Part shown: piece by piece, positions 1 through 8,100 of the stretch | Layout: each line of letters starts with the position of its first letter | Numbering within the stretch: position 1 is the stretch's first letter | Assembly: GCA_965369945.1 (NCBI GenBank) | Contig: CBDUST010000139.1 | Coordinates: 1 to 10,942, forward strand | From: JADFNO01 sp965369945 | Lineage (GTDB): Bacteria > Planctomycetota > Phycisphaerae > Phycisphaerales > SM1A02 | DNA length: 10,942 nt | Reading direction: 5' to 3' | Notes under the pieces: generated by a model | The model's input: only the letters and a program-made list of their open reading frames with translations | Database searches by the model: none | Told to the model about the DNA's origin: nothing | Program-made: the position numbers and the translations under genes

Positions 1-62
1 CTACGACGGAAGAGGCAGCGTTCGCTGCCATTCGACTGCGGGGCATACCCTTGCAGCAGTAA
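1..62 (+). CDS. C-terminal tail of an unidentified gene (partial)
   Basis: A reading frame runs in from the left edge and ends at TAA (60-62). It gives about 19 visible residues ending in RLRGIPLQQ. The stop lies 14 bases before the GTG of tsaB, a spacing typical of neighbours in one operon, which is the main reason to regard it as a real gene end. There are too few residues to recognise a family. Other frames are also open over this short stretch, including the tsaB frame itself, so the assignment is tentative. Confidence 0.35.
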   Translation, partial: TTEEAAFAAIRLRGIPLQQ

Positions 63-76
63 CGAGAGGCGAAGTC

Positions 77-760
77 GTGGGTCAGTCGATTGTCCTAGCT
101 ATTGAAACTTCGCAGCGAAAAGGCGGGGTAGCGCTGCGCGATGCGTCGGGCACTGTGCATGTGGAATGGGTCGCTGAAGATCTTCGGCACGATGACGATT
201 TGTTGCCAGCGATCGATCGACTTTACAAGCGCGTTGAACTTGAGCCGAAGGCGACCGACGCGGTGGGCGTGTCGATCGGCCCGGGTGGGTTTACCGGATT
301 GCGGATCGCTGTGAGCACGGCGAAGATGCTGGGCGAGGCGCTTCGGTGCAAGCTGATTGCGGTGCCCAGCGCATTGGTGGCGGCGGGGTCATACCAAGGC
401 GACGGTCCCATCATCGTCGCGCTGGCGTCGAAGGCGGACACCTTTTGGGCAACGCGGATGACACGTGTTGGCGATCGGTGGGAGCTGGCGGACGAGGGTT
501 GGCTCACCGATGCAGGCTCACTTGAGTTGACGGACGTCAAAGCGCTGATCGGCGATGAGTACCTTCCTAGCGAGGTCCGTAGCAAGTGCGCTGCGGCGAA
601 CGTACCGATAATCGAGCCGAAGTTCGATCCGCAGGCATGTCTGGCAGTGACCGAGCGGCGCCTGGAGCGTGGCGAGGTTCTGGACGCGCTGACGCTGGGT
701 CCGCTTTACCCGCGATGCCCTGAAGCGGTCCTGAAATGGCACCGCCGCGGGGCTGTCTGA
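77..760 (+). CDS. tsaB: tRNA threonylcarbamoyladenosine biosynthesis protein TsaB
   Basis: TsaB is the non-catalytic partner of TsaD. With TsaD and TsaE it transfers the threonylcarbamoyl group to A37 of ANN-decoding tRNAs in the cytoplasm. The 227-residue product has the family's usual length and ASKHA fold signatures: an N-terminal beta-strand ending LAIETS (residues 7-12), then SIGPGGFTGLRIAVS (66-80), the most diagnostic motif. The C-terminal PLYPRCPEAV near residue 210 matches the family's tail. I see no HxxxH metal site of the TsaD type, as expected. The start is GTG at 77, with GAGAGG (64-69) at good spacing. The frame stays open to the left edge but has no other start codon there, and family length supports 77. 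TsaD, TsaE and RimI, frequent neighbours elsewhere, are not in the window. Identification is confident; the start slightly less so. Confidence 0.93.
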   Translation: MGQSIVLAIETSQRKGGVALRDASGTVHVEWVAEDLRHDDDLLPAIDRLYKRVELEPKATDAVGVSIGPGGFTGLRIAVSTAKMLGEALRCKLIAVPSALVAAGSYQGDGPIIVALASKADTFWATRMTRVGDRWELADEGWLTDAGSLELTDVKALIGDEYLPSEVRSKCAAANVPIIEPKFDPQACLAVTERRLERGEVLDALTLGPLYPRCPEAVLKWHRRGAV

Positions 761-908
761 GTCCCATCGGACGGTAGCCGCTGAAGGAATCAGGGCCTGT
801 GTGACATGTGACCTCTGTGCGGCACCAGCTTGGGCGACCGAGCCGAGGGCGCTGAAGTTGCGCATTGCCGGAACCGATGTCAAGTGCGGTAATCTAGGGA
901 ACTTACGG

Positions 909-928
909 AATCCACAACCCTGTGGATT
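909..928. promoter_or_regulatory. Perfect 8-bp inverted repeat upstream of the HTH-receiver gene
   Basis: AATCCACA (909-916) and TGTGGATT (921-928) are exact reverse complements separated by ACCC. The dyad ends 22 bases before the ATG at 951 and 12 bases before its Shine-Dalgarno GAGG (941-944). No T-run follows, so it is unlikely to be an intrinsic terminator. It could be an operator, possibly for the HTH protein encoded directly downstream, or a hairpin in the 5' leader. Each arm also resembles part of a DnaA box (TTATCCACA), but with two mismatches in nine. Function is inference; the symmetry is directly visible. Confidence 0.5.
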
Positions 929-950
929 GCGAATAGTAGTGAGGCTGAAC

Positions 951-1553
951 ATGGCGAAGGCGAAGGCGAACGGAGCGAACGGATGGGCCAGCAAGCAGGT
1001 TTTCACCACCGGTGAGGCGGCCGAAATCTGCAAGGTCTCACAGCAGACGATCATCCGCTGCTTCGATAGTGGTCGGCTCAACGGGTTCAGGGTGCCTGGC
1101 TCACGATTCCGCCGGATTCCGCGGATCGAGTTGCTGCGGTTCATGAAGGCCAACGACATCCCCGCCGATGCCCTGGAGAGCACCAAGAAGCGGGTGCTGG
1201 TCGTGGATGACGACGAGCAGATTATCGAGCTGTTCTTGGACGTGCTTAGCCGGGACGATCGCTTCGAGGTCAAGAGCGCCCGAACCGGGTACGACGCAGG
1301 GATGCTGACCGAGCAGTTTCGCCCACACATCCTTTTGCTCGATTACTTGTTGCCGGACGTCAATGGCAACCTTGTCTGTGATCGCATTCGCTCGAACCCG
1401 GAGTTGAACGGTACGAAGATAATCATCATCTCCGGCGTGGTGAATCAGGATGAGATCGACACGCTGCTGCGGAACGGCGCCGATGACTTCGTCAAGAAGC
1501 CGTTCAACATCGAGAAGCTCATCGAGCGAATGTCGCAGATGCTGGACGTCTAA
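951..1553 (+). CDS. Response regulator with N-terminal MerR/excisionase-type HTH and C-terminal receiver
   Basis: This 200-residue cytoplasmic protein has a lysine/asparagine-rich leader (1-15), a helix-turn-helix of the MerR/excisionase/BldC type (about 17-68) and a complete receiver domain (about 80-200). The HTH shows TTGEAAEICKVS followed by QQTIIRCFDSGRL and the basic wing segment GSRFRRIPR. The receiver keeps all key residues: acid pocket D86/D87, phospho-acceptor D131 in LLLDYLLPD, switch S161 and K183 in VKKPF. It should therefore be phosphorylated, most simply by the kinase encoded 42 bases downstream. Most response regulators have the receiver first; here the order is reversed. The frame extends upstream to 801, but ATG at 951 has GAGG (941-944) six bases away and removes a non-conserved leader, so I chose it. 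Target genes are unknown. Confidence 0.9.
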   Translation: MAKAKANGANGWASKQVFTTGEAAEICKVSQQTIIRCFDSGRLNGFRVPGSRFRRIPRIELLRFMKANDIPADALESTKKRVLVVDDDEQIIELFLDVLSRDDRFEVKSARTGYDAGMLTEQFRPHILLLDYLLPDVNGNLVCDRIRSNPELNGTKIIIISGVVNQDEIDTLLRNGADDFVKKPFNIEKLIERMSQMLDV

Positions 1554-1595
1554 CGTCGGCATCGGGCAGCCGGGAGTTTCAGGAGAGCCGGCGCG

Positions 1596-3863
1596 ATGGC
1601 GGACAGCGTACAAACCAATCAGGCCAAGCGAGTCGAGCTGATCTTGCAGCAAATGGATTCGCTGCCCACGCTCAGTCCGGTAGTCATACGGCTGCTCGAA
1701 GTGACTGAGGATGAGCGCTCCGACGCTGCAGATGTAATCGAGCTTGTTTCGGCCGATCCCGCGCTGGCGGGGAAAGTCCTGAAACTGTGTCGTTGCATGC
1801 ACGGCGGCCGAGCACGGCAGGTCACGACCATCGGCAGTGTTGTGACGATGGTGGGGTTCGATGCGGTGCGCAGCGCTGCTCTGTCGGTGCAGGTGCTGGA
1901 ACTCTTTGACGGAGTAGAAAGCCCGGCCGGCGAGGTCCGCTCCGACCAGCCGGTCTTCGATCGCGAGATGTTCTGGCGTCACAGTGTGGCCGTGGGCGTC
2001 GCCGCGCAGCGCTTGGCCCGGAAGACAAGAGGCGCCGGCAAAGTCGAGCCAGGCGAAGCATATCTGTGCGGGTTGCTCCATGATCTTGGTGTTCTGGCGC
2101 TGCACGTGATCGTGCCTCGCAGTTTCGATCGTGTCTGTGAGCTGGCGGAATCGCAGGGATTGTCGCTCGACCACGCCTGCAACCAAGTCATCGGAGTCGA
2201 CGGACGGATTGCGGGAAAGCGCATGGGAGATCACTGGCAACTACCGCGACGCCTCGTTGACGCGTTGTGGCTCCACGGTCAGCCGATTCAGGCACTCCAA
2301 GGCCTTGGACATCGGAACCTGATCGCACTTGTGTCGGCGGCGGATGTCTTGGTGCGGCAACGCTACATCACGCCCGTTGGGCACACGCCGCGGGGCGAAG
2401 ACTTGCTGTCGATATGCGAACCGCTGGGGCTGGGACGAGATGACGTAGATGAAGTCGCCGCGAAGCTGCATGACGAGGTGGGTCAGCGCACTGCGGCGTT
2501 GGGGCTGTCCGAGGAGCCGACAACCGATTCGTTGCTGCGATCAATCAGCCGCGCCAATCAGGTGTTGGGGAATATCACCGCCAAGATGAGTCGGCAGGCC
2601 AGAGCGGGTGAACAGCGCGCCGAGGTGCTGGATGCAATTGCGCGATTTCACGAGGTCGCCCAAGCGGGGTCGATCGAGCGCGTGCTCGCAGCGATTGTCT
2701 GCTCGGCTCGTCGCATCTTCCCCGAGGCCCGGCTGGGGATTGTGTATCAGGCGGTGAACGGGGAGCCGTGGGAGATGCTTCAATTCACCGAGGATGGAAG
2801 TTTATCCAACCGCAAGCTTCTGGAACCGCCGACTGCCGCTAGACCGCTCGGCGAGAACGCCCCGGCCGATGAATGTGTGTGGCGTGGCGCAGAGCTTGCG
2901 CCGTGGCTGGAGTCGTCGTTGCTCGATGGGGTTGATCCGGCGGACGTGTACGCGACGTTGCTGGGCAGCGGTTCGGCAGGGGCGGCGTTGTTGCTCCATG
3001 ATCAGCCGGTTCCCGAGTCGCTTACCCCGCAGCTCTTGACCGTGCTCCGACGCACGTGGGAGGCGGCAATCGACGCAGCGACCCGTCACGCCGTCACCGA
3101 ACGCCTCGCCGAACAACTAGCCCAAGCAACTCGGACCCTCACCGAAACGCGCGATTCGGCCGCCAAAGCGCAAGCGATGGCTGCGCTGGGCGAACTCGCC
3201 GCCGGTGCTGCGCATGAGATGAACAATCCATTGGCAGTGATATCCGGTCGTTCGCAACTGTTGGCTGACCGAATAGAAGACCCCGAACTTCGGTCGGTAG
3301 CACAACAAATTGTCCAGCGCTCCGACGAGCTGAGCGACATGATTACCGCCCTGCACACTGTTGCGGACCCGGCCGAACCAAAACCTCGATCAGTCAACCT
3401 CCAAGCTGTCTTGCAAGAGGTTGTTGCCGAGTTTAGTCCGAGAAACAACAGAGCCGTCAAGCTCAAACTTGTTGTGGACAATGCCGTTGGGCAAGTCTTT
3501 GTCGATCCGGATCATATTGGCCAGATCGTCCGAGAGTTGGTTCGCAACGCCATCGAGGCAGACTCTAACGCACAGATCAAAGTGCGCGTTCAAATCGACC
3601 CTCTGGATGACCGATTGAAGATACAGGTGGCGGACGACGGACCAGGGTTGAGCGAGGATGCCTTGGCTCACGCGTTCGCACCGTTCTTCAGCGACAAGCC
3701 GGCCGGCCGTCAGCCAGGCTTGGGCCTGGCGCGAGTCAAACGCCTCGTCGAGGCGAATCGAGGCCTGATCAAGCTGGAGAACGGACCGACGGGAGGCGCT
3801 GTGGCCACGATCTGGTTACCGACCGGTCAGGCCCGACCCTCCAGTCAGCGCGGCGCCGCCTGA
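1596..3863 (+). CDS. HDOD domain / GAF-like / histidine kinase fusion protein
   Basis: This is a 755-residue soluble sensor kinase with no signal peptide or membrane segment. Residues about 12-255 form an HDOD domain, an HD-related signalling domain usually thought to be non-catalytic; the core motif GLLHDLG includes H162/D163. A helical linker (about 300-350) leads to a GAF-like segment (about 351-508). The kinase core follows. The dimerisation/H-box region has the phospho-accepting H540 in AAHEMNNPLAVI. The ATPase domain has the N-box with N651 in ELVRNAIEAD, the G1 box DDGPG (680-684), an F-box around FAPFFSDKP, and the G2 box GLGLA (708-712). All catalytic motifs look intact, so it should autophosphorylate. 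The start ATG has AGGAG (1581-1585). The gene sits between two receiver-containing genes and shares their direction, so the upstream regulator is the obvious partner. The GAF assignment is the least certain domain; the ligand is unknown. Confidence 0.92.
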   Translation: MADSVQTNQAKRVELILQQMDSLPTLSPVVIRLLEVTEDERSDAADVIELVSADPALAGKVLKLCRCMHGGRARQVTTIGSVVTMVGFDAVRSAALSVQVLELFDGVESPAGEVRSDQPVFDREMFWRHSVAVGVAAQRLARKTRGAGKVEPGEAYLCGLLHDLGVLALHVIVPRSFDRVCELAESQGLSLDHACNQVIGVDGRIAGKRMGDHWQLPRRLVDALWLHGQPIQALQGLGHRNLIALVSAADVLVRQRYITPVGHTPRGEDLLSICEPLGLGRDDVDEVAAKLHDEVGQRTAALGLSEEPTTDSLLRSISRANQVLGNITAKMSRQARAGEQRAEVLDAIARFHEVAQAGSIERVLAAIVCSARRIFPEARLGIVYQAVNGEPWEMLQFTEDGSLSNRKLLEPPTAARPLGENAPADECVWRGAELAPWLESSLLDGVDPADVYATLLGSGSAGAALLLHDQPVPESLTPQLLTVLRRTWEAAIDAATRHAVTERLAEQLAQATRTLTETRDSAAKAQAMAALGELAAGAAHEMNNPLAVISGRSQLLADRIEDPELRSVAQQIVQRSDELSDMITALHTVADPAEPKPRSVNLQAVLQEVVAEFSPRNNRAVKLKLVVDNAVGQVFVDPDHIGQIVRELVRNAIEADSNAQIKVRVQIDPLDDRLKIQVADDGPGLSEDALAHAFAPFFSDKPAGRQPGLGLARVKRLVEANRGLIKLENGPTGGAVATIWLPTGQARPSSQRGAA

Positions 3864-3939
3864 TGCAGCGTGATCCTCGGCGTTGCCCGTGTTTCGGAGT
3901 TGAGCCGAGCATCGCGTCGTTTGGGGGAGAAGGGTCTCG

Positions 3940-5091
3940 ATGGAATCTCTGGACAAGGAAATCGCAGAAGTCTTCGCCGAGCAGCCGCCGGTGAAGGGAC
4001 CTGCGCGAATTCTCATCGTGAGCCCCGAAAATGAGCTGCGCGCCGAGTTGCAGGACCAGGTCACTACGGACGGTCATCGCTGCGCCTGCGCTGACGACCT
4101 GACTCAGGCCCGCAGGACCATCGCTCGTCGCCGGTTCGATTTGCTATTGCTCGATCTCGATCTGGCAGATGGCGATGTGATGGAGTTGGTTCGAGCATTG
4201 CGCACCGTCTCGCCTCCCATTCGATGCCTCGTCTTCGCTGAAATCGCCTCCTCTACACAAGTTGTCGGTGCTCTACGGTGTGGCGCGGTCGACTTCATGT
4301 GCTTGCCTAAAGATCTCGATCAGTTTGGCGCTCGCGTTGAGTCCGCGCTGGTGGCGGCGCGTGCCGATATGCACCAAGTACAGTGTGTGGCGCGGCTCAA
4401 GGCCGTCTGCAAGAAGCTCGTCACTGCTCGTCATGAAGTGACTCAGCAAGTGGAGCGGCTGTGCAAAGATCTTGTCGAGGCTTACCAGGATGTCTCGTTA
4501 CAAATGACCGAGGTGGCCATGGCCAGCGAATTCCGGACCCTCCTGAAGCAAGAGTTGGATGTCGAGGCGCTTCTGCGCACATCGCTGGAATACCTCTTGA
4601 CGAAGACCGATCCAACGAACGCGGCGGTTTTTCTGCCGGATTCAGCCGGCCGGTTCGATCTCGGCGCCTATGTCAATTACGACTGCCCGCGTGAGACAGT
4701 CACGACGTTGCTGGATCATCTGTGCCAGTATGTGTGCCCCCAAATGGCCGACGAAGCGGAGATCGTGGCCTTCAGCGATGCGGACGAGTTTGCCGCTTGG
4801 GTGGGGGCCGAGGTGGGTTTCCTCGCAGGATGCCAGGTTATCGCCTTCTCGTGCCTTCACGAAGGAGAATGTCTGGCCGTGATGGTTCTGTTTAGAAGCA
4901 AGTCGACTCCCTTCGCCGAGGATCTTGCCGGCGCGATCGATATCCTCCGCCCGATCTTCGCCGAGCAAGTCAATAATGTGATCAGAGTGCATCACCGAGC
5001 CACGCCCTCCTGGCCTGACGATGCTGCCGATGGCAATGAATACGGGTACAACGATTACGACGACCTGGGCTTCGGCGGCTACGCCGCGTAA
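3940..5091 (+). CDS. Degenerate receiver plus GAF-like domain protein
   Basis: This is a 383-residue cytoplasmic protein. Residues about 22-140 fold-match a CheY-like receiver (ILIVSPENE, then FDLLLLDLDLADGD, then GAVDFMCLPKDLDQ). D72 occupies the phospho-acceptor position. The acidic pair of the first strand is replaced by S28/P29/E30, and the conserved lysine before the final proline is L122, so normal phosphorylation is doubtful. A helical, probably coiled-coil segment (about 145-205) joins it to a GAF-like domain (about 205-350), recognised by general pattern only. The last ~25 residues are rich in Tyr, Gly, Asp and Asn and look disordered. ATG at 3940 is preceded by GGGGGAG (3923-3929). 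The gene lies 76 bases after the kinase gene in the same direction, suggesting co-transcription. There is no DNA-binding or enzymatic output domain; a partner or adaptor role for the kinase is inference. Confidence 0.82.
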   Translation: MESLDKEIAEVFAEQPPVKGPARILIVSPENELRAELQDQVTTDGHRCACADDLTQARRTIARRRFDLLLLDLDLADGDVMELVRALRTVSPPIRCLVFAEIASSTQVVGALRCGAVDFMCLPKDLDQFGARVESALVAARADMHQVQCVARLKAVCKKLVTARHEVTQQVERLCKDLVEAYQDVSLQMTEVAMASEFRTLLKQELDVEALLRTSLEYLLTKTDPTNAAVFLPDSAGRFDLGAYVNYDCPRETVTTLLDHLCQYVCPQMADEAEIVAFSDADEFAAWVGAEVGFLAGCQVIAFSCLHEGECLAVMVLFRSKSTPFAEDLAGAIDILRPIFAEQVNNVIRVHHRATPSWPDDAADGNEYGYNDYDDLGFGGYAA

Positions 5092-5107
5092 CGACGCGCC
5101 AGGTGAT

Positions 5108-8100
5108 TCACCTCGACTTGACGGTGTTCGGATTCCGTCGGCTTCCGAGTGTAGCTCCACCAACGAGCCGAACACAGCGCGGCGAGAGAATCTGGCCGAG
5201 TCGTTGGACCAACTGTCCGTCGGGAACGATCCGCATGCCGAGGGGTTTCATCTCGATGCGCTTGCCGCTAGTCTGTACGAGCAATCGTACGTCCACGCCT
5301 CCCCCCCCGTTCCCCCGCGGCGCGCTCGTAGCGGATCGCAATACCTCCTCTATGCGGTGCATGGTCTTCTCAAGCGGTTCGTGCGCCGGATCATCCAAGA
5401 AGTCCAATTCCAACCGAGTTGCGAAATAATTCGCCACTTCATCGATGGGGATGACCTGATCCACTACAAGGTTCAAATCGCCGCGTGAGTGATCCACCTT
5501 TCCACGTAGCGCAACCACCGCGTCGGTTTGCAGCACGTGGCCAAACTCCTTGTAGGCGTCGCTGAATACAACCGCTTCAAGCGAGGCGCGCTTGTCTTGC
5601 AAGCCGAGGATCGCCATCTTCTGCCCCGCACTTCGGCCGCGCTGCACAATGCGTGAACGAACTTGTGTTAGCACCCCGCACAGTGTCGCTTCGCTGTCAT
5701 TGGGGAGCTGCTTCGCCGCCGCAATGTCCACCGGGCAATACAGTTCGATTATCTGCGCGTATTGATCCAGTGGATGGCCGGAGACGTGACGGCCCAACGT
5801 CTCCTTCTCGAACGCTAGTGTTGTGGGTTCATCCCACGGGGGAACCTTGGGAAGCGGCCGATTACCCTTGTCAGTCGTTGCGTCAGTTGCTTCAGCCGCA
5901 GCAAAAATGTTCATCTGACCGTCACGACGATCCGCTGCGGCACTCTGCCCAGCGTTGATGGCCTCGGCAATCGCCGCGAATACCGCTGAGCGCTCCGGTA
6001 CGCTGTGGATCGAATCAAACGCTCCGGATTTCACCAGCGCCTCGATCGTTGCCTTGTTCACCTTGTGCAGATCGACCCGTTCACAGAAGTCCAGGATCGA
6101 GCGAAATGCCCCGTTCGTCTTTCGTTCACCGACAATCGCCTCGACCGCAGCGCCGCCTGAACCGCGGATCGCATTGAGGCCGAAACGCACATGTCCGTGC
6201 CAGGCGTCGTGCAGCTCATCCTTCATGAAGACCACCGAAAACTCGACATCGGATAGATTCACGTCCGGAGGTTTGACTTCCACGCCAATATGAGGTCGAT
6301 CAGGCTCGTGATCTGCAAACACCACCTGTTTGCAATCCTCCAAATACCCGACCCAGCTCTCAACTTTGCGAGCAGCGCTTTCAAACGTCAGCAGCGCCGC
6401 CATGTACTGGTTCGGGAAGTATGTCTTCAAATACGCAGTTTGATACGCGATGATCGAATACCCCGTCGAGTGGGATTTATTGAATCCGTACCCGGCGAAG
6501 TTCAAGATCAAATCGAACAGATCGTCCGCCTGTTCCTTGGACAGCCCCTTGCTGTGCGCACCGTCGAGAAACTTCGATCGCTGAGCATTGATGACTTTGC
6601 GGTTCTTCTTACTGATCGCTTTGATCAAGGTGTACGCACTGCGAAGCGGGATATCGCCCAGGCCGTGCAAAATCTGCATGACCTGTTCCTGATACACCAT
6701 GATGCCGTACGTCTCGGCGGTGTATTGCTCGACAATCGCGTGCGCTTTCGGTACAGGCTCGCGCCCGAGCTTTCGGGCGGTGTACTGGGGAATAAGTTCC
6801 ATCGGCCCCGGGCGGTAGAGTGCATTGGCGGCGATCAGATCTTCCAAACGATCTGGCTTCATGTCCTTCAAAAGCCGGCGCATCCCAGCGGACTCGAACT
6901 GGAACACGCCCGCCGTGTCGCCTCGTTGGAAGAGCGCTAACACGCTCGGGTCGTTGCACTCCAACCGCTCAAGATCAAGTGGATGCGGTCCATCGCCTTC
7001 ACCCCGGCCGACCGCTTGCCACACCGCCTTCTCCGGCAACGCCTCGCCGATCAGCTTCCTCGCTCGCTCCAGAGTTGACAGCGTTCGCAGTCCAAGGAAG
7101 TCCATCTTCAGCAAACCCATCTTCTCACAAGTCGGACCGTCCCATTGCGTGACCGTGTCTTCGTTACCGGTCGTTCGATACAGCGGCACAATCGTGTCCA
7201 AAGGCTGCGTTGCAATGACAACGCCCGCAGCATGAACGCCCGCATGACGGGCATGTCCTTCGAGCCCCTTGGCCGCATCCACAACCTTTCGAACCAGCTC
7301 TTTCGTCTCGTATTCACGCCTAAACTCCGGCTCCTTGTCGAGCGCAGCGTCGATCGTGATGTTCAACTCGCTCGGAACGAGGTTGCTTAGGCGTTGACCT
7401 TCGCGCGGTGAGAGACCCATCACGCGCGCGACGTCCTTTATTGCCGCCTTCGCTTTCAGCCGACCATAGGTGATGATCTGCGCAACGTGGCCGTACTTTT
7501 GGCGCACATAGTCGATTACCTGCGCTCGGCCGTCCTGGCAGATGTCGATATCGATATCGGGATATTCACTGCGGTCCGGGTCGGTGAACCGTTCAAACAG
7601 CAAGCCGTACTCAATCGGACATGCGTTGGAAAGTCCCAGCACGTAGCCCACCATCGTGCCAACACCCGAGCCACGCGCCGTGGCTGGAATCCCGCGCTGT
7701 CGCGCCCAATTCACGAAGTCCCACACGATCAGGAAATATGCGGAGATGCCTTTTTCCGCCAGGATATGTAGCTCACGCGCCAGGCGCTCACGGATCTCAT
7801 CGGTGATGCCATCGATCCCGTACCGCCATTCCAGACCCGCCAAACACAGCTCGCCGAGCGCCTGGTCACACTGCGCTTTGAGCACCTCAGGCGAAGTGTC
7901 GTCAACCGTTGAATCGAACGGGTGAAGCGTGAACTGCGAACAGAACGCCATGAACCACTCGGTCGTTCCACGGTTTTCGTGTTCGACGATTGCTTCCGGT
8001 GACGCCTCATCGCTATTCTTTGCAACATCACGTTCCACTTTCACGATCGGCGTGTGACTTGTCGAGAAATCCAACTCGACATTGCAACGATCAGCAATCC

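Noticed and set aside
865..895. MerR-like promoter with TTGCCG and TAATCT separated by 19 bases before the HTH gene
   Set aside because: The hexamers match consensus poorly and the spacer contains no dyad; the only dyad lies further downstream.
801..950. Upstream extension of the HTH-receiver protein from ATG at 801
   Set aside because: The added 50 residues include the dyad and look like non-coding sequence; the ATG at 951 has a good Shine-Dalgarno.
518..2240. Long minus-strand frames (270 and 379 codons) opposite the HTH-receiver and kinase genes
   Set aside because: They lie antisense to genes with intact domain motifs, overlap each other, and show no recognisable protein character; they are a by-product of GC-rich codon use.
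3876..3909. CTCGGC / GCCGAG inverted repeat between the kinase and receiver-GAF genes
   Set aside because: Six-base arms with a 22-base loop are weak and expected by chance in GC-rich DNA; it does not support a terminator splitting the cassette.
5101..5113. AGGTGA-T-TCACCT palindrome at the dnaE stop as a terminator
   Set aside because: Arms of six bases with a one-base spacer cannot form a normal hairpin and no T-run follows on either strand.
6290..6940. Plus-strand 216-codon frame and other plus-strand frames opposite dnaE
   Set aside because: The dnaE frame carries all polymerase motifs through this region; the antisense frames have no motif or ribosome site support.
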